DNA of 7,574 nucleotides, taken from assembly GCA_021160685.1 (NCBI GenBank), contig JAGHCC010000170.1, forward strand, positions 1-7,574. The letters are read 5' to 3'. The translations under genes and the position numbers were made by a program. The notes beneath the pieces were generated by a model. That model made no database searches. It was not told the origin of the DNA and saw nothing but the letters and a program-made list of their open reading frames with translations. Below, piece after piece: positions 1-6,372 of this stretch (the first letter of the stretch is position 1; every line of letters begins with the position of its first letter). This DNA comes from Desulfobulbaceae bacterium. Its GTDB lineage: Bacteria > Desulfobacterota > Desulfobulbia > Desulfobulbales > SURF-16.

Positions 1-840
1 ATCATCGGCTGGAGTGAGGCCGCCGTCCGAGCGCATAAACTGCAGGTTGCAACTTTCCAGCTTTTCTTTGAATCCGTGGCGAAAACTTTCCAGATACGTG
101 CGGATGTGAGGGGTAAGATAGGCATCAACCATGGCCGTATCGCCCCTGGGGACTATCTTAACCATTGGCATAATCTGGGAGGAAAGGGATATCTGGCCAA
201 AGCCCATTTCCCGGGCTAAACGACCAACCAGCAATTCGTGTTCGGGCCAGGCATAGGCATGCATGAAAACTACCGCCAGGCTGTTGATGCCTTTTTCTTT
301 CAGTTTGATAAGTTGTTCGGCAAGTGGTTTGAGATCAGGTTCCTCCAGGACCGCCAGCCGTTCCCCGGTAATGCCCTGGACCACGGATGCGCCTTGAATT
401 TCCTCATCTGTTCGTAAAAGGCGCAGACGTTCATTTACCTCAATAACTTCTTCGTAAAGGAGATCAGGTTTTTTGATTTCCAGGTCAAAAAGATGTGGTC
501 TATCCTGGTTGCCGATTTTGAGAATGTCACGAAAACCTTTGGTTACCAGCAGGGCACAGCGGGACCCGTGCCGTTCAAGCAGGGCGTTGGTGGCCACGGT
601 GGTGCCCATGCGGACCCACTCGATTTTATCGGTGGGCAATTCCTCCACCGACAGATTCTGGCCTTCAACCTGGGAGATTATTCTCCGGATGCCTTCACGG
701 GGGGCATCCGGATAATTTCGGGGGTCTTCAGAGAGGAGTTTCAATACCATGACCCCGGGTTTCCCCGGTACTTCGGCATAGATATCAGTAAAGGTACCGC
801 CTCGGTCAATGGCAAAACGAAAGGTATCAGCTTTGTTCAT
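1..840 (-). CDS. 5-oxoprolinase / hydantoinase A-type ATPase, N-terminal 280 residues (3' end outside window)
   Basis: Family role: ATP-dependent cytoplasmic opening of 5-oxo-L-proline to glutamate, or hydrolysis of a related hydantoin. The frame is open from an ATG at 840-838 to the window edge. Residues 8-20 read RFAIDRGGTFTDI, the phosphate-binding start of the Hydant_A_N domain. They are followed by KLLSEDP (34-40), YPDAPREGIRRI (43-54) and RMGTTVATNALLER (77-90). Around residue 199 the Hydantoinase_A domain begins (SLSSQIMPM, VPRGDTAMVDAYLTP, FMRSDGGLTP near 269-278). These motifs match the long single-chain eukaryote-type 5-oxoprolinase (about 1,200-1,300 residues), so roughly a fifth is visible. 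No good Shine-Dalgarno site precedes the ATG; the closest purine run, GGGA, is about 14 bases away. The start is therefore chosen from the family N-terminus. The fic stop lies 7 bp upstream, so translational coupling is possible. Exact substrate is inferred, not shown. Confidence 0.93.
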   Translation of the reverse strand, partial: MNKADTFRFAIDRGGTFTDIYAEVPGKPGVMVLKLLSEDPRNYPDAPREGIRRIISQVEGQNLSVEELPTDKIEWVRMGTTVATNALLERHGSRCALLVTKGFRDILKIGNQDRPHLFDLEIKKPDLLYEEVIEVNERLRLLRTDEEIQGASVVQGITGERLAVLEEPDLKPLAEQLIKLKEKGINSLAVVFMHAYAWPEHELLVGRLAREMGFGQISLSSQIMPMVKIVPRGDTAMVDAYLTPHIRTYLESFRHGFKEKLESCNLQFMRSDGGLTPADD

Positions 841-847
841 AGTTATT

Positions 848-1972
848 TTAATCCCAATTCAGGTCATATCTGACATTACGCCCTCTACTGGTAGGATCTT
901 TGATTAAAATTTGTTTCTCAACAAGATCATCTATTTCCCTGAAAGCTGTTGCCCTGCTGGTTTTAGTCAAAGATACATATTTTCTCGTTGTTAAACCTCC
1001 CTTAAATTCACCATTGCCTGCATCTAAAAGACGATTCACAACTTTTCGTTGACGCTCATTTATCGATGTTTGACTATGTCTTTGCCAAAACTCTGCCTTC
1101 GCTATAACTTTTGCGATTATCATTTCAGATTTTTCCATCGACCTGATCAAACACCCAAGAAACCAATTAAGCCATTCAGTGATATCACAATCACCTTTTT
1201 GAGATTTTTCAAGCATGTCATAATAGGCATTCCTTTCTTCCATAATTTGCGAAGAAAGGCTATGAAATCTCATCTGCAACTTTTCGTCTTGAGCTAAAGC
1301 CATATCCGTTAAAACACGGGTAATGCGGCCATTCCCATCATCAAAAGGATGGATAGTAACAAACCAAAAGTGCGCCGTTCCTGCGCGTAAAAATCCTTCC
1401 GTTTTGCCTGAACTTTGTTTCCACCAATGAAGAAATTTATTAATTTCCTCATTAAGCACTTCGCCTGGCGGTGCTTGAAAATGAACTTTCTCTCGTCCAA
1501 CAGAACCAGAAACAACTTCCATGTCCCCTTTTCTCCACTCCCCAGCATGTATCTTATGTAATCCCGAATAACCTGTGGGGAACAAGGCTGCTTGCCAGCC
1601 TTTAAGTCTATCAGCAGTAAGGGCTTGGTCATAATTTTTAGTAGCATCCAAAAGTATTTCGACTAATCCATCAACATACCTTTCTGCCGGAGAAAGGCCC
1701 GCCTCCGGCAAGCCCAAATGCCTGGCAACAGATGATCTGACAGAATCTCTATTTAAGACTGCACCTTCTATCGCTGATGTTTTAACCGTCTCTTCAACAA
1801 GAACTTCTGCCTGTGCTTCATGAGCTAATGCTAAACCAAAAAGTTTCACTTTTGCCAGTATTTTCCCTTGTACTTGCCTTGCTTTGCCCAGTAAAGGCAG
1901 AAGAGCTTCACTTTGCCAAAAAAAATCCGTCCAATTTTGTTTCTGCCATATATATTTTGAGTTTTCTGCCAT
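848..1972 (-). CDS. Fic-family protein adenylyltransferase (DUF4172-type) with C-terminal winged helix
   Basis: A 374-residue Fic enzyme, expected to transfer AMP from ATP onto a hydroxyl side chain of a target protein; the target is unknown. The N-terminus has the DUF4172-like YIWQKQNW (7-14). TSAIEG (65-70) matches the inhibitory motif [ST]xxxE[GN], making this a class II Fic whose own N-terminal helix blocks the ATP site. The flap region GREKVHFQAPP is at about 159-169. The catalytic motif HPFDDGNGRITR (208-219) is intact, with His208, Asp212, Asn214 and Arg216. Residues about 304-372 look like a winged helix (TSRATAFREIDDLVEK), suggesting DNA binding. The ATG at 1972 is preferred because AAAGGA lies 6 nt upstream. 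A TTG at 1996 in frame has AAGGAGG only 4 nt upstream and would add eight residues. Hand-counted GC at 1021-1140 is 44/120, lower than much of the flanking DNA, suggesting separate acquisition. Confidence 0.94.
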   Translation of the reverse strand: MAENSKYIWQKQNWTDFFWQSEALLPLLGKARQVQGKILAKVKLFGLALAHEAQAEVLVEETVKTSAIEGAVLNRDSVRSSVARHLGLPEAGLSPAERYVDGLVEILLDATKNYDQALTADRLKGWQAALFPTGYSGLHKIHAGEWRKGDMEVVSGSVGREKVHFQAPPGEVLNEEINKFLHWWKQSSGKTEGFLRAGTAHFWFVTIHPFDDGNGRITRVLTDMALAQDEKLQMRFHSLSSQIMEERNAYYDMLEKSQKGDCDITEWLNWFLGCLIRSMEKSEMIIAKVIAKAEFWQRHSQTSINERQRKVVNRLLDAGNGEFKGGLTTRKYVSLTKTSRATAFREIDDLVEKQILIKDPTSRGRNVRYDLNWD

Positions 1973-1978
1973 AATATT

Positions 1979-1984
1979 TCCTTT
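1979..1984 (-). promoter_or_regulatory. Ribosome binding site for the fic ATG start
   Basis: AAAGGA read on the minus strand, 6 nt before the ATG at 1972. It supports that start over the upstream TTG at 1996. The TTG has its own strong but closely spaced AAGGAGG at 2001-2007, so initiation at both codons cannot be excluded. Confidence 0.65.
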
Positions 1985-2006
1985 CTTATGAAGCAAATGG
2001 CCTCCT

Positions 2007-2051
2007 TAATCGCTTCACTATTTGATGCGATTATAATCCTTAATCGCTTCA
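2007..2051 (-). promoter_or_regulatory. Triple-box operator-like repeat over the fic promoter
   Basis: Three copies of an 11-bp box. On the minus strand, TGAAGCGATTA lies at 2051-2041 (between -35 and -10) and again at 2017-2007 (just after the likely transcript start). The inverted copy TAATCGCATCA lies at 2033-2023, overlapping the -10, with one mismatch. The outer two copies extend to an identical 14-bp direct repeat, TGAAGCGATTAAGG, starting 34 bp apart. The inverted copy and the promoter-proximal copy form a dyad with a 5-bp centre. This placement would let a bound protein block RNA polymerase. The regulator is not shown; the winged helix of the downstream Fic protein is the nearest candidate. 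Confidence 0.6.
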
Positions 2052-2058
2052 AATACAA
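2030..2058 (-). promoter_or_regulatory. Sigma70-type promoter of fic (and probably of the oxoprolinase gene)
   Basis: On the minus strand, TTGTAT (2058-2053) is followed by a 17-bp spacer and a perfect TATAAT (2035-2030). The expected transcript start is near 2023, leaving a leader of about 50 nt before the fic ATG. Spacing and the consensus -10 make this the best promoter candidate in the window. No other obvious promoter was found between fic and the oxoprolinase gene, so both are probably transcribed from here. Confidence 0.72.
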
Positions 2059-2110
2059 ATATTTTCTATTAGCCGGAAAATCGAGTGCAGTCATGCTGGT
2101 CGATCAGACG

Positions 2111-2158
2111 CCAGAGGGGTTATTCTTTCGGCACCTTGCGTATTTCGATTCCCTCTGG
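2111..2158. repeat. Inverted repeat with 8-bp perfect arms
   Basis: CCAGAGGG at 2111-2118 is mirrored by CCCTCTGG at 2151-2158, with 32 bases between. A G:T wobble and a further C:G pair extend the stem outward to 10 pairs. No T-run follows on either strand, so it is not a typical intrinsic terminator. It could be a folded leader, a mobile-element scar or chance. Confidence 0.45.
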
Positions 2159-2304
2159 TGCCTGCGGATCCATCCCTTTCGTCAGTTGCTGCAGCGGCTT
2201 CTGCTGTGGCGACTTAACCTGGATAAGCAGGAGGTGATCGTTGGGCATAGATACTATGGTTATAGAGAACGCGAGGTCCTGGAGCGGTACGTAGTGGATT
2301 TAAT

Positions 2305-2321
2305 CTGGAAATTTCTTCCAG
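2305..2321. repeat. Short inverted repeat
   Basis: CTGGAA (2305-2310) and TTCCAG (2316-2321) are perfect 6-bp arms around a 5-base loop. It lies about 20 bp before the TTGACA of the efflux operon promoter and could be a protein-binding site. No T-run follows on either strand, so it is not a clear terminator. Confidence 0.35.
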
Positions 2322-2341
2322 CTGTCGCCAATAACTAAAGC

Positions 2342-2369
2342 TTGACAAAGAATGAACGATATAGATAAA
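2342..2369 (+). promoter_or_regulatory. Candidate sigma70 promoter of the tetR-efflux operon
   Basis: A perfect -35 TTGACA (2342-2347) is followed 16 bp later by GATAAA (2364-2369), which matches the -10 consensus at four of six bases. The transcript would start near 2376, about 100 nt before the TetR gene. Just downstream lies a short dyad, ATGAA (2372-2376) and TTCAT (2383-2387), and ATGAA also occurs at 2352-2356. These could form a TetR operator, but the arms are short. The regulator being first gene of its own operon would suit autoregulation. Confidence 0.5.
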
Positions 2370-2477
2370 AGATGAATTTGTCTTCATTGTAGTGGTTGTT
2401 GTCTTTGATTGCTAACGTAAGTGCTTGGATTTATATGCCTTTCCTGAACTGAAAGCTTGCTTGATGCGGAGCGAAAG

Positions 2478-3113
2478 ATGAATGAAAAAAGAACAGCCCG
2501 GCGGCAGGAATACAAAGATCGTCAACGACAGGAGATCATGAACGAGGCCCTGGAACTTTTTTCTGCCCGGGGTTATCACCAGGTTTCCATGCAGGATATT
2601 GCCCATGAAGCTGAATTTGCCGTCGGTACCCTTTATAAATTTTTTAAAAATAAGGAAGAATTATACCGGGCAATTATTCTCAATCTCAGCGAGAAATTCA
2701 GTTCAGCATTGGGGCAGGCTTTGGAACAGGGTAAGGATGAATATGAACGGCTTCTTAACTATTTAAAAATTGGCGGTGAGATATTTATGGCCAACACTCA
2801 AGCTGTCAGTCTTTATTTTATTGAAACCCGGGGGGCCGGATTTAATCTGCGAGCCGGATTGGACGAGGAAGTGATGTGCCGTTATGACCAGATACTGGAA
2901 TGGTTAAGCAAAGTGTTTGCCGCCGGAATTGAAAATGGTATTTTTCGGCCATTGGATCCTGATTATCTGGCCCGTTCTCTTGACAGCCTGGCTTGCACGT
3001 TTCTTTTTGCTTGGCTGGATGATTCCCAGAAATATCCCTATGAGAAAAGTCTAAGGATGATGGATGAAATATTTTTTCATAATATCCTGGTTGCCGATTA
3101 CCTTGAATCATGA
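2478..3113 (+). CDS. TetR/AcrR-family transcriptional regulator
   Basis: A 211-residue protein of typical TetR length, expected to act as a dimeric, ligand-released repressor. After a basic N-terminus (MNEKRTARRQ), the DNA-binding domain runs from about 15 to 63. It includes IMNEALELFSARGYHQVSMQ and the helix-turn-helix with IAHEAEFAVGTLYKFFKNKE, ending in the family hallmark YxxFxxKExL. The remaining helical part (about 70-211) would bind ligand and dimerise and shows no specific signature. ATG 2478 has GGAG 6 nt upstream (2468-2471). A TTG at 2457 would add seven residues with no better site. It is the first gene of the efflux operon and ends 10 bp before the outer membrane factor gene, so it most likely controls the pump and its own synthesis. 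The inducer cannot be read from sequence. Confidence 0.93.
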   Translation: MNEKRTARRQEYKDRQRQEIMNEALELFSARGYHQVSMQDIAHEAEFAVGTLYKFFKNKEELYRAIILNLSEKFSSALGQALEQGKDEYERLLNYLKIGGEIFMANTQAVSLYFIETRGAGFNLRAGLDEEVMCRYDQILEWLSKVFAAGIENGIFRPLDPDYLARSLDSLACTFLFAWLDDSQKYPYEKSLRMMDEIFFHNILVADYLES

Positions 3114-3123
3114 GGTGGGAGGG

Positions 3124-4527
3124 ATGTCTATGAGGATGAAATATGTTGTTTTATGTATGGTCATGTTGATATCAGGATTGACCAGCTGGCTGGCTTTACC
3201 GGCTGTGGCGGCTGAGCGAGCCCCCACGGTTCAAAAGGCTGAAACTTTCAGCCTCGAACAGGCCATTGACCGGGTACTGGCAAATAATCCCCTGATCAGT
3301 GCGGCGCTGGAAAAAAAGCATCAGGCTGAAGCCGGCGAGTGCTGCGCCCGAGCCGATCTGCTGCCCAAGTTTTCTACCTCATATTCCTATTATCGTCTTC
3401 ACGATCAGCCCTACGGTTTTTTCGGGCCGGCAGGGAAAATAATGATCGGTGATAAGGATGATTATAAATGGGATATTACCGCGGTGCAGCCGTTATTTAC
3501 CGGGCTGGCATTGACTACCCGGCGCAAAATTGCCGAGCTTGAGATCTCCGGCCGGGAATTGGAAAAAGAGCAGTTAATCCTCGAGCTGGTCAAAAAAACA
3601 AAAGTGGCCTACGCCCGCATATTGCTTGCCCGGCGGCAGCTTGAAGTGGCTGCCAAGGAGGCGGAAAACCTGGCTGCCCATGTCAAGGATGCTGAATATC
3701 TCTATGACCAGGGTGTTATTGCTTATAATGACCTTTTGCAGTCCAGGGTGGCACTTTCCCAGGCAGTTCAGCACCGGGTACAGGCTGAAAGCGGGTTGGA
3801 CCTGGCAGCTGCCGCCCTCAATATGCTGATGAATCGGGACATCTCGGCGGCAATCGAGGTGATTGAGCTGGATATTCAGCCGGCGGTTAATGAAAATCTA
3901 TCGGCACTCTGGGCTCAGGCGATGGATCAGCGGCCGGTATTACGTTTTTTACAGGTGGCGTTCAAACAGGCTGAGCTGGCAATTACTCTGGCTCGCAGCC
4001 GGTACTATCCGCAAGTTTCCCTGGTGGGTCGCTATGAACAGAACGGCAAAAATATAACGGCCGGCAAAAATGATTATCGCAACAGTGATACGGCGGCCAT
4101 CGGGTTGCAGGCTGACTGGACCTTTTTCGAGTGGGGGAAGACCGGGGCTGAAGTTCGGCAGCGTCTGCATGAGCGTGAAGCCCTGAAGCATAGAATTGAA
4201 AATATGAAAAATACCGTCCGTCTGGAAGTGAAAATGGCTTTCAATCGTCTGCGGGTGGCGGATAAAAATGTCAAAACTGCTGTCGCAGCGGTAGAACAGG
4301 CCTGGGAGAATTATCGGATTACTAACCTGCAATACCAGCAGCAGGTGGCCACTTCAACTTTGGTACTGGATGCCGCCACCTTTCTGAGCCAGGCGGAAAA
4401 CAGCTATTACGGTGCCCTGTATGGCTTTATGATTTCCCGGGCCGAATTGGAGCAGGCGGCAGGTGAAAGGGCCAATATCGGCATAAAAGGAATGGCCGAT
4501 TCGGAGAAGGAGGCTGGCAATGGCTGA
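3124..4527 (+). CDS. TolC-like outer membrane efflux protein
   Basis: The outer membrane exit duct of a tripartite pump, 467 residues from the chosen start. Residues 1-30 form a Sec signal peptide: a charged start (MSMRMK), a hydrophobic core and a signal peptidase I-like site ending AVAA before ERA. There is no lipobox cysteine, so it is probably not a lipoprotein. Two OEP repeats follow: about 43-235 (SLEQAIDRVLANNP, strand motif QPLFTG at 122-127, long coiled helices) and about 263-447 (AMDQRPVL, RSRYYPQVSLVGRYEQ, DWTFFEWGKTGAEV). This is the usual duplicated TolC architecture. A GGTGGGAGGG tract precedes the cluster of ATGs at 3124, 3130 and 3136; 3130 is the best spaced from GGAGG, and the choice does not alter the signal peptide. 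The gene starts 10 bp after tetR and overlaps the next gene by 8 bp. Confidence 0.93.
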   Translation: MSMRMKYVVLCMVMLISGLTSWLALPAVAAERAPTVQKAETFSLEQAIDRVLANNPLISAALEKKHQAEAGECCARADLLPKFSTSYSYYRLHDQPYGFFGPAGKIMIGDKDDYKWDITAVQPLFTGLALTTRRKIAELEISGRELEKEQLILELVKKTKVAYARILLARRQLEVAAKEAENLAAHVKDAEYLYDQGVIAYNDLLQSRVALSQAVQHRVQAESGLDLAAAALNMLMNRDISAAIEVIELDIQPAVNENLSALWAQAMDQRPVLRFLQVAFKQAELAITLARSRYYPQVSLVGRYEQNGKNITAGKNDYRNSDTAAIGLQADWTFFEWGKTGAEVRQRLHEREALKHRIENMKNTVRLEVKMAFNRLRVADKNVKTAVAAVEQAWENYRITNLQYQQQVATSTLVLDAATFLSQAENSYYGALYGFMISRAELEQAAGERANIGIKGMADSEKEAGNG

Positions 4528-5671
4528 GCAAAAAACCGGCAAGGGACGGCTGATAAGCTGGATAGTGATAATGATTGCCGTGGGCTTTTTAGTCCTGGCT
4601 TTTTATAATTACCGCCGCAGTCAAAGGGAAAAGATAACGGCAGTAAAAGAGATGCCCCCGGTGCCGGTAGCTGTGCTTAAGGTGGAAGAAGTTTTTATGG
4701 ATCGGCTGCTGGAAACCAGCGGTGATCTACGTTCCCGGGCTAATGTTTATGTGTTTCCCCAAATAGCCGGCAGAGTTATCGAGAAAATCCTGGTTGATAA
4801 AGGTGACCGGGTTAAAAAGGGGCAATTGCTGGTTGTCCTTAATGCCTCTCTGGTTAAGGCCAGGTTTGAACGGGCAAGCGCTGCCGTGGATGCGGCCTGC
4901 AGTCAGCTGGAGCTGTTGCAGAAAGATAGACAACGCCTGCAGTTTCTTTTTGAGCATAAAGCAGCGCCCCGCCAGCAGCTTGATCGGATTTTTGCTGAAT
5001 ACAAAGCCGCGGCCGCCAGTCTGAAGGAAGCGGAAGCCGCCCGTCGTGAAATCCGGGTTTTGTTTGATGATCATTCTATCAAAGCAGAAATAGATGGGGT
5101 GGTTGCCGAGCGTTTTTTTGATCCGGGCAACCTTTCTGATACCAAAAAACCAATTTTGCGTCTCAGCGATGAATCGTTGATGAAAATTGAACTGACGGCG
5201 CCGGAAACTTATTTCTCTCGATTGCGTTTGGGGATGCAGGCGGAATTTCGGGTGGCGGCCTATCCGCAAAAACTTTTTCACGCTTCCCTGGAGAAGATGA
5301 ATCCGGTGTTTGATCCGGCCACTCGGACCATAAAACTGGAGTTGCAGGTGGCAAACGATGGCTACTTGCTGCGTTCGGGAATGTATGCCCGGGTAAGATT
5401 GCATATGGGGAGCCAAAAGGTTCTTGCCATTTCTCGTGAGGCCCTCAATCGTCTGCCGGGTACCGGCAGCTACTATGTTTTTGTGGTTGAAAATAACCGG
5501 GTCCATCAACGTAATATCAAGGTCGGGTTGCGGCAGGGTGAACAGGTGGCAGTGATAAGCGGCCTGCAGCCGAGAGAACTGGTGGTGGTCAAGGGGCAGA
5601 ATCGCCTGCAGGATGGTATGGCCGCGCGTCTGATCAGTAATCAGCCACAACAAAAGGAGAGGCAAGAATGA
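4520..5671 (+). CDS. RND efflux periplasmic adaptor (membrane fusion protein, HlyD/AcrA family)
   Basis: A 383-residue adaptor that would link the RND pump to the TolC-like duct. Residues about 11-29 form one N-terminal transmembrane anchor (LISWIVIMIAVGFLVLAF); there is no lipobox, unlike AcrA. A first lipoyl half lies at about 76-108 (PQIAGRVIEKILVDKGDRV), followed by a helical hairpin (about 110-183). The second lipoyl half is at about 185-217 (IKAEIDGVVAERFFDPGN), then a beta-barrel (about 221-296, with NPVFDPATRTIKL) and a membrane-proximal domain (about 300-372). AGGAGG at 4508-4513 lies 6 nt before the ATG, inside the end of the upstream gene. The 8-bp overlap upstream and the ATGA overlap with the pump gene indicate coupled translation. 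Complete, with no defect seen. Confidence 0.94.
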   Translation: MAEQKTGKGRLISWIVIMIAVGFLVLAFYNYRRSQREKITAVKEMPPVPVAVLKVEEVFMDRLLETSGDLRSRANVYVFPQIAGRVIEKILVDKGDRVKKGQLLVVLNASLVKARFERASAAVDAACSQLELLQKDRQRLQFLFEHKAAPRQQLDRIFAEYKAAAASLKEAEAARREIRVLFDDHSIKAEIDGVVAERFFDPGNLSDTKKPILRLSDESLMKIELTAPETYFSRLRLGMQAEFRVAAYPQKLFHASLEKMNPVFDPATRTIKLELQVANDGYLLRSGMYARVRLHMGSQKVLAISREALNRLPGTGSYYVFVVENNRVHQRNIKVGLRQGEQVAVISGLQPRELVVVKGQNRLQDGMAARLISNQPQQKERQE

Positions 5672-6351
5672 AACTGCCGGAGTTTTCGGTTAAACAGCCG
5701 GTGGCGATTACCATGTTGTTTGGCGCCATTTTGATTATCGGCATATTTTCGCTGCTGCGGATAAATCTTGATATTTTTCCCGATATCAGCCCGCCGGTGG
5801 TTTCTATTCTTACCACCTGGCCCGGGGCCAGTGCCTCTGATGTTGAAACCGAAGTCAGCAAAGAGATTGAAGATGAAGTCAATGTAGTCAGTAATCTTGA
5901 CACCCTGACCTCCAAATCTTTAGATAATCTTTCGGTGGTGGTCTGCAAGTTTGATTGGGGTACCAGCCTTGACGTGGCGACCAATGATATTCGTGACAAG
6001 CTGGAGCTGGCCAAGCGTGATCTGCCGGATGATATCGAACCGCCGATGCTCTACAAATTCAGCAGCGCTACCGCGCCGATCATGTTTCTGACCATCAGCG
6101 CCGAGCAGAATCTGCCGCGGTTGTATCGCCTGGTGGATAAAGGGATTGCCGATGAACTGCGGCGGGTTCCGGGGGTGGGGGCTATCCAGCTCTATGGTGG
6201 CCGGCGACGGCGGATAAATGTGTATTTCGACCTGGCTAAAATTGAAGGCTACCATCTCTCTCTGGCTGCCGTCAACCAGGTACTGGCCAGTGAAAACCTT
6301 AATATTCCTTCGGGCAATATTAAAAGTGGTTCCCGGGAATATTTTCTCCGG

Positions 6352-6372
6352 GTTCCGTGACGTTATCGGAAC
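6352..6372 (+). repeat. Small hairpin enclosing the in-frame TGA
   Basis: GTTCCG (6352-6357) and CGGAAC (6367-6372) are perfect 6-bp arms around a 9-base loop that starts with the TGA. It lies inside coding sequence and does not resemble a bacterial SECIS element, which sits downstream of the UGA. Probably coincidental. Confidence 0.4.
6358..6360 (+). other. In-frame TGA within the RND pump reading frame
   Basis: The codon falls between REYFLRVP and RYRNMEEIKATVIG. RND homologues commonly have a glycine after this VP-type sequence, and GGA to TGA is a single change. The next ATG (6373) lacks a ribosome site, so a deliberate split into two proteins is unlikely. There is no frameshift: the reading phase is the same on both sides. 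Confidence 0.9.

Larger units (their letters stand above)
2059..2341. other. Spacer without a recognised gene; possible decayed coding remnant
   Basis: About 280 bp between the fic promoter and the efflux operon promoter. On the plus strand a frame from ATG 2093 to TAA 2338 could encode 81 residues (starts MLVDQTPEGLFF, ends LPAVANN) but has no convincing ribosome site. On the minus strand a frame open from 2299 to a TAA at 2122-2120 ends in APEGIEIRKVPKE, which looks like an ordinary protein C-terminus. It is closed upstream by a stop at 2302-2300 and has no good start. I recognise neither. At most one of these antisense readings could be real; a decayed 3' end of a minus-strand gene is the more attractive guess. 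Confidence 0.35.

Noticed and set aside
493..873. Plus-strand open frame of 126 residues
   Set aside because: It lies antisense to the 5-oxoprolinase gene, whose minus-strand frame has strong family motifs throughout; this is a shadow.
848..1972. Fic as the toxin of a two-gene toxin-antitoxin module
   Set aside because: The inhibitory TSAIEG motif is inside the same protein and no small antitoxin gene lies next to it, so a self-inhibited class II enzyme fits better.
2004..2051. CRISPR-like direct repeats
   Set aside because: Only two 14-bp direct copies plus an inverted one, with short spacing and exact fit to a promoter; this is operator-like and not an array.
1988..2338. Plus-strand frame of 116 residues starting in the fic leader
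   Set aside because: Its start runs through the fic promoter and boxes, it has no ribosome site, and I recognise no family; only a shorter version from 2093 is mentioned, as a doubtful remnant.
4727..5665. Minus-strand open frame of 312 residues
   Set aside because: Antisense to the adaptor gene, which has full domain order and ribosome site; the minus reading has no recognisable motif.
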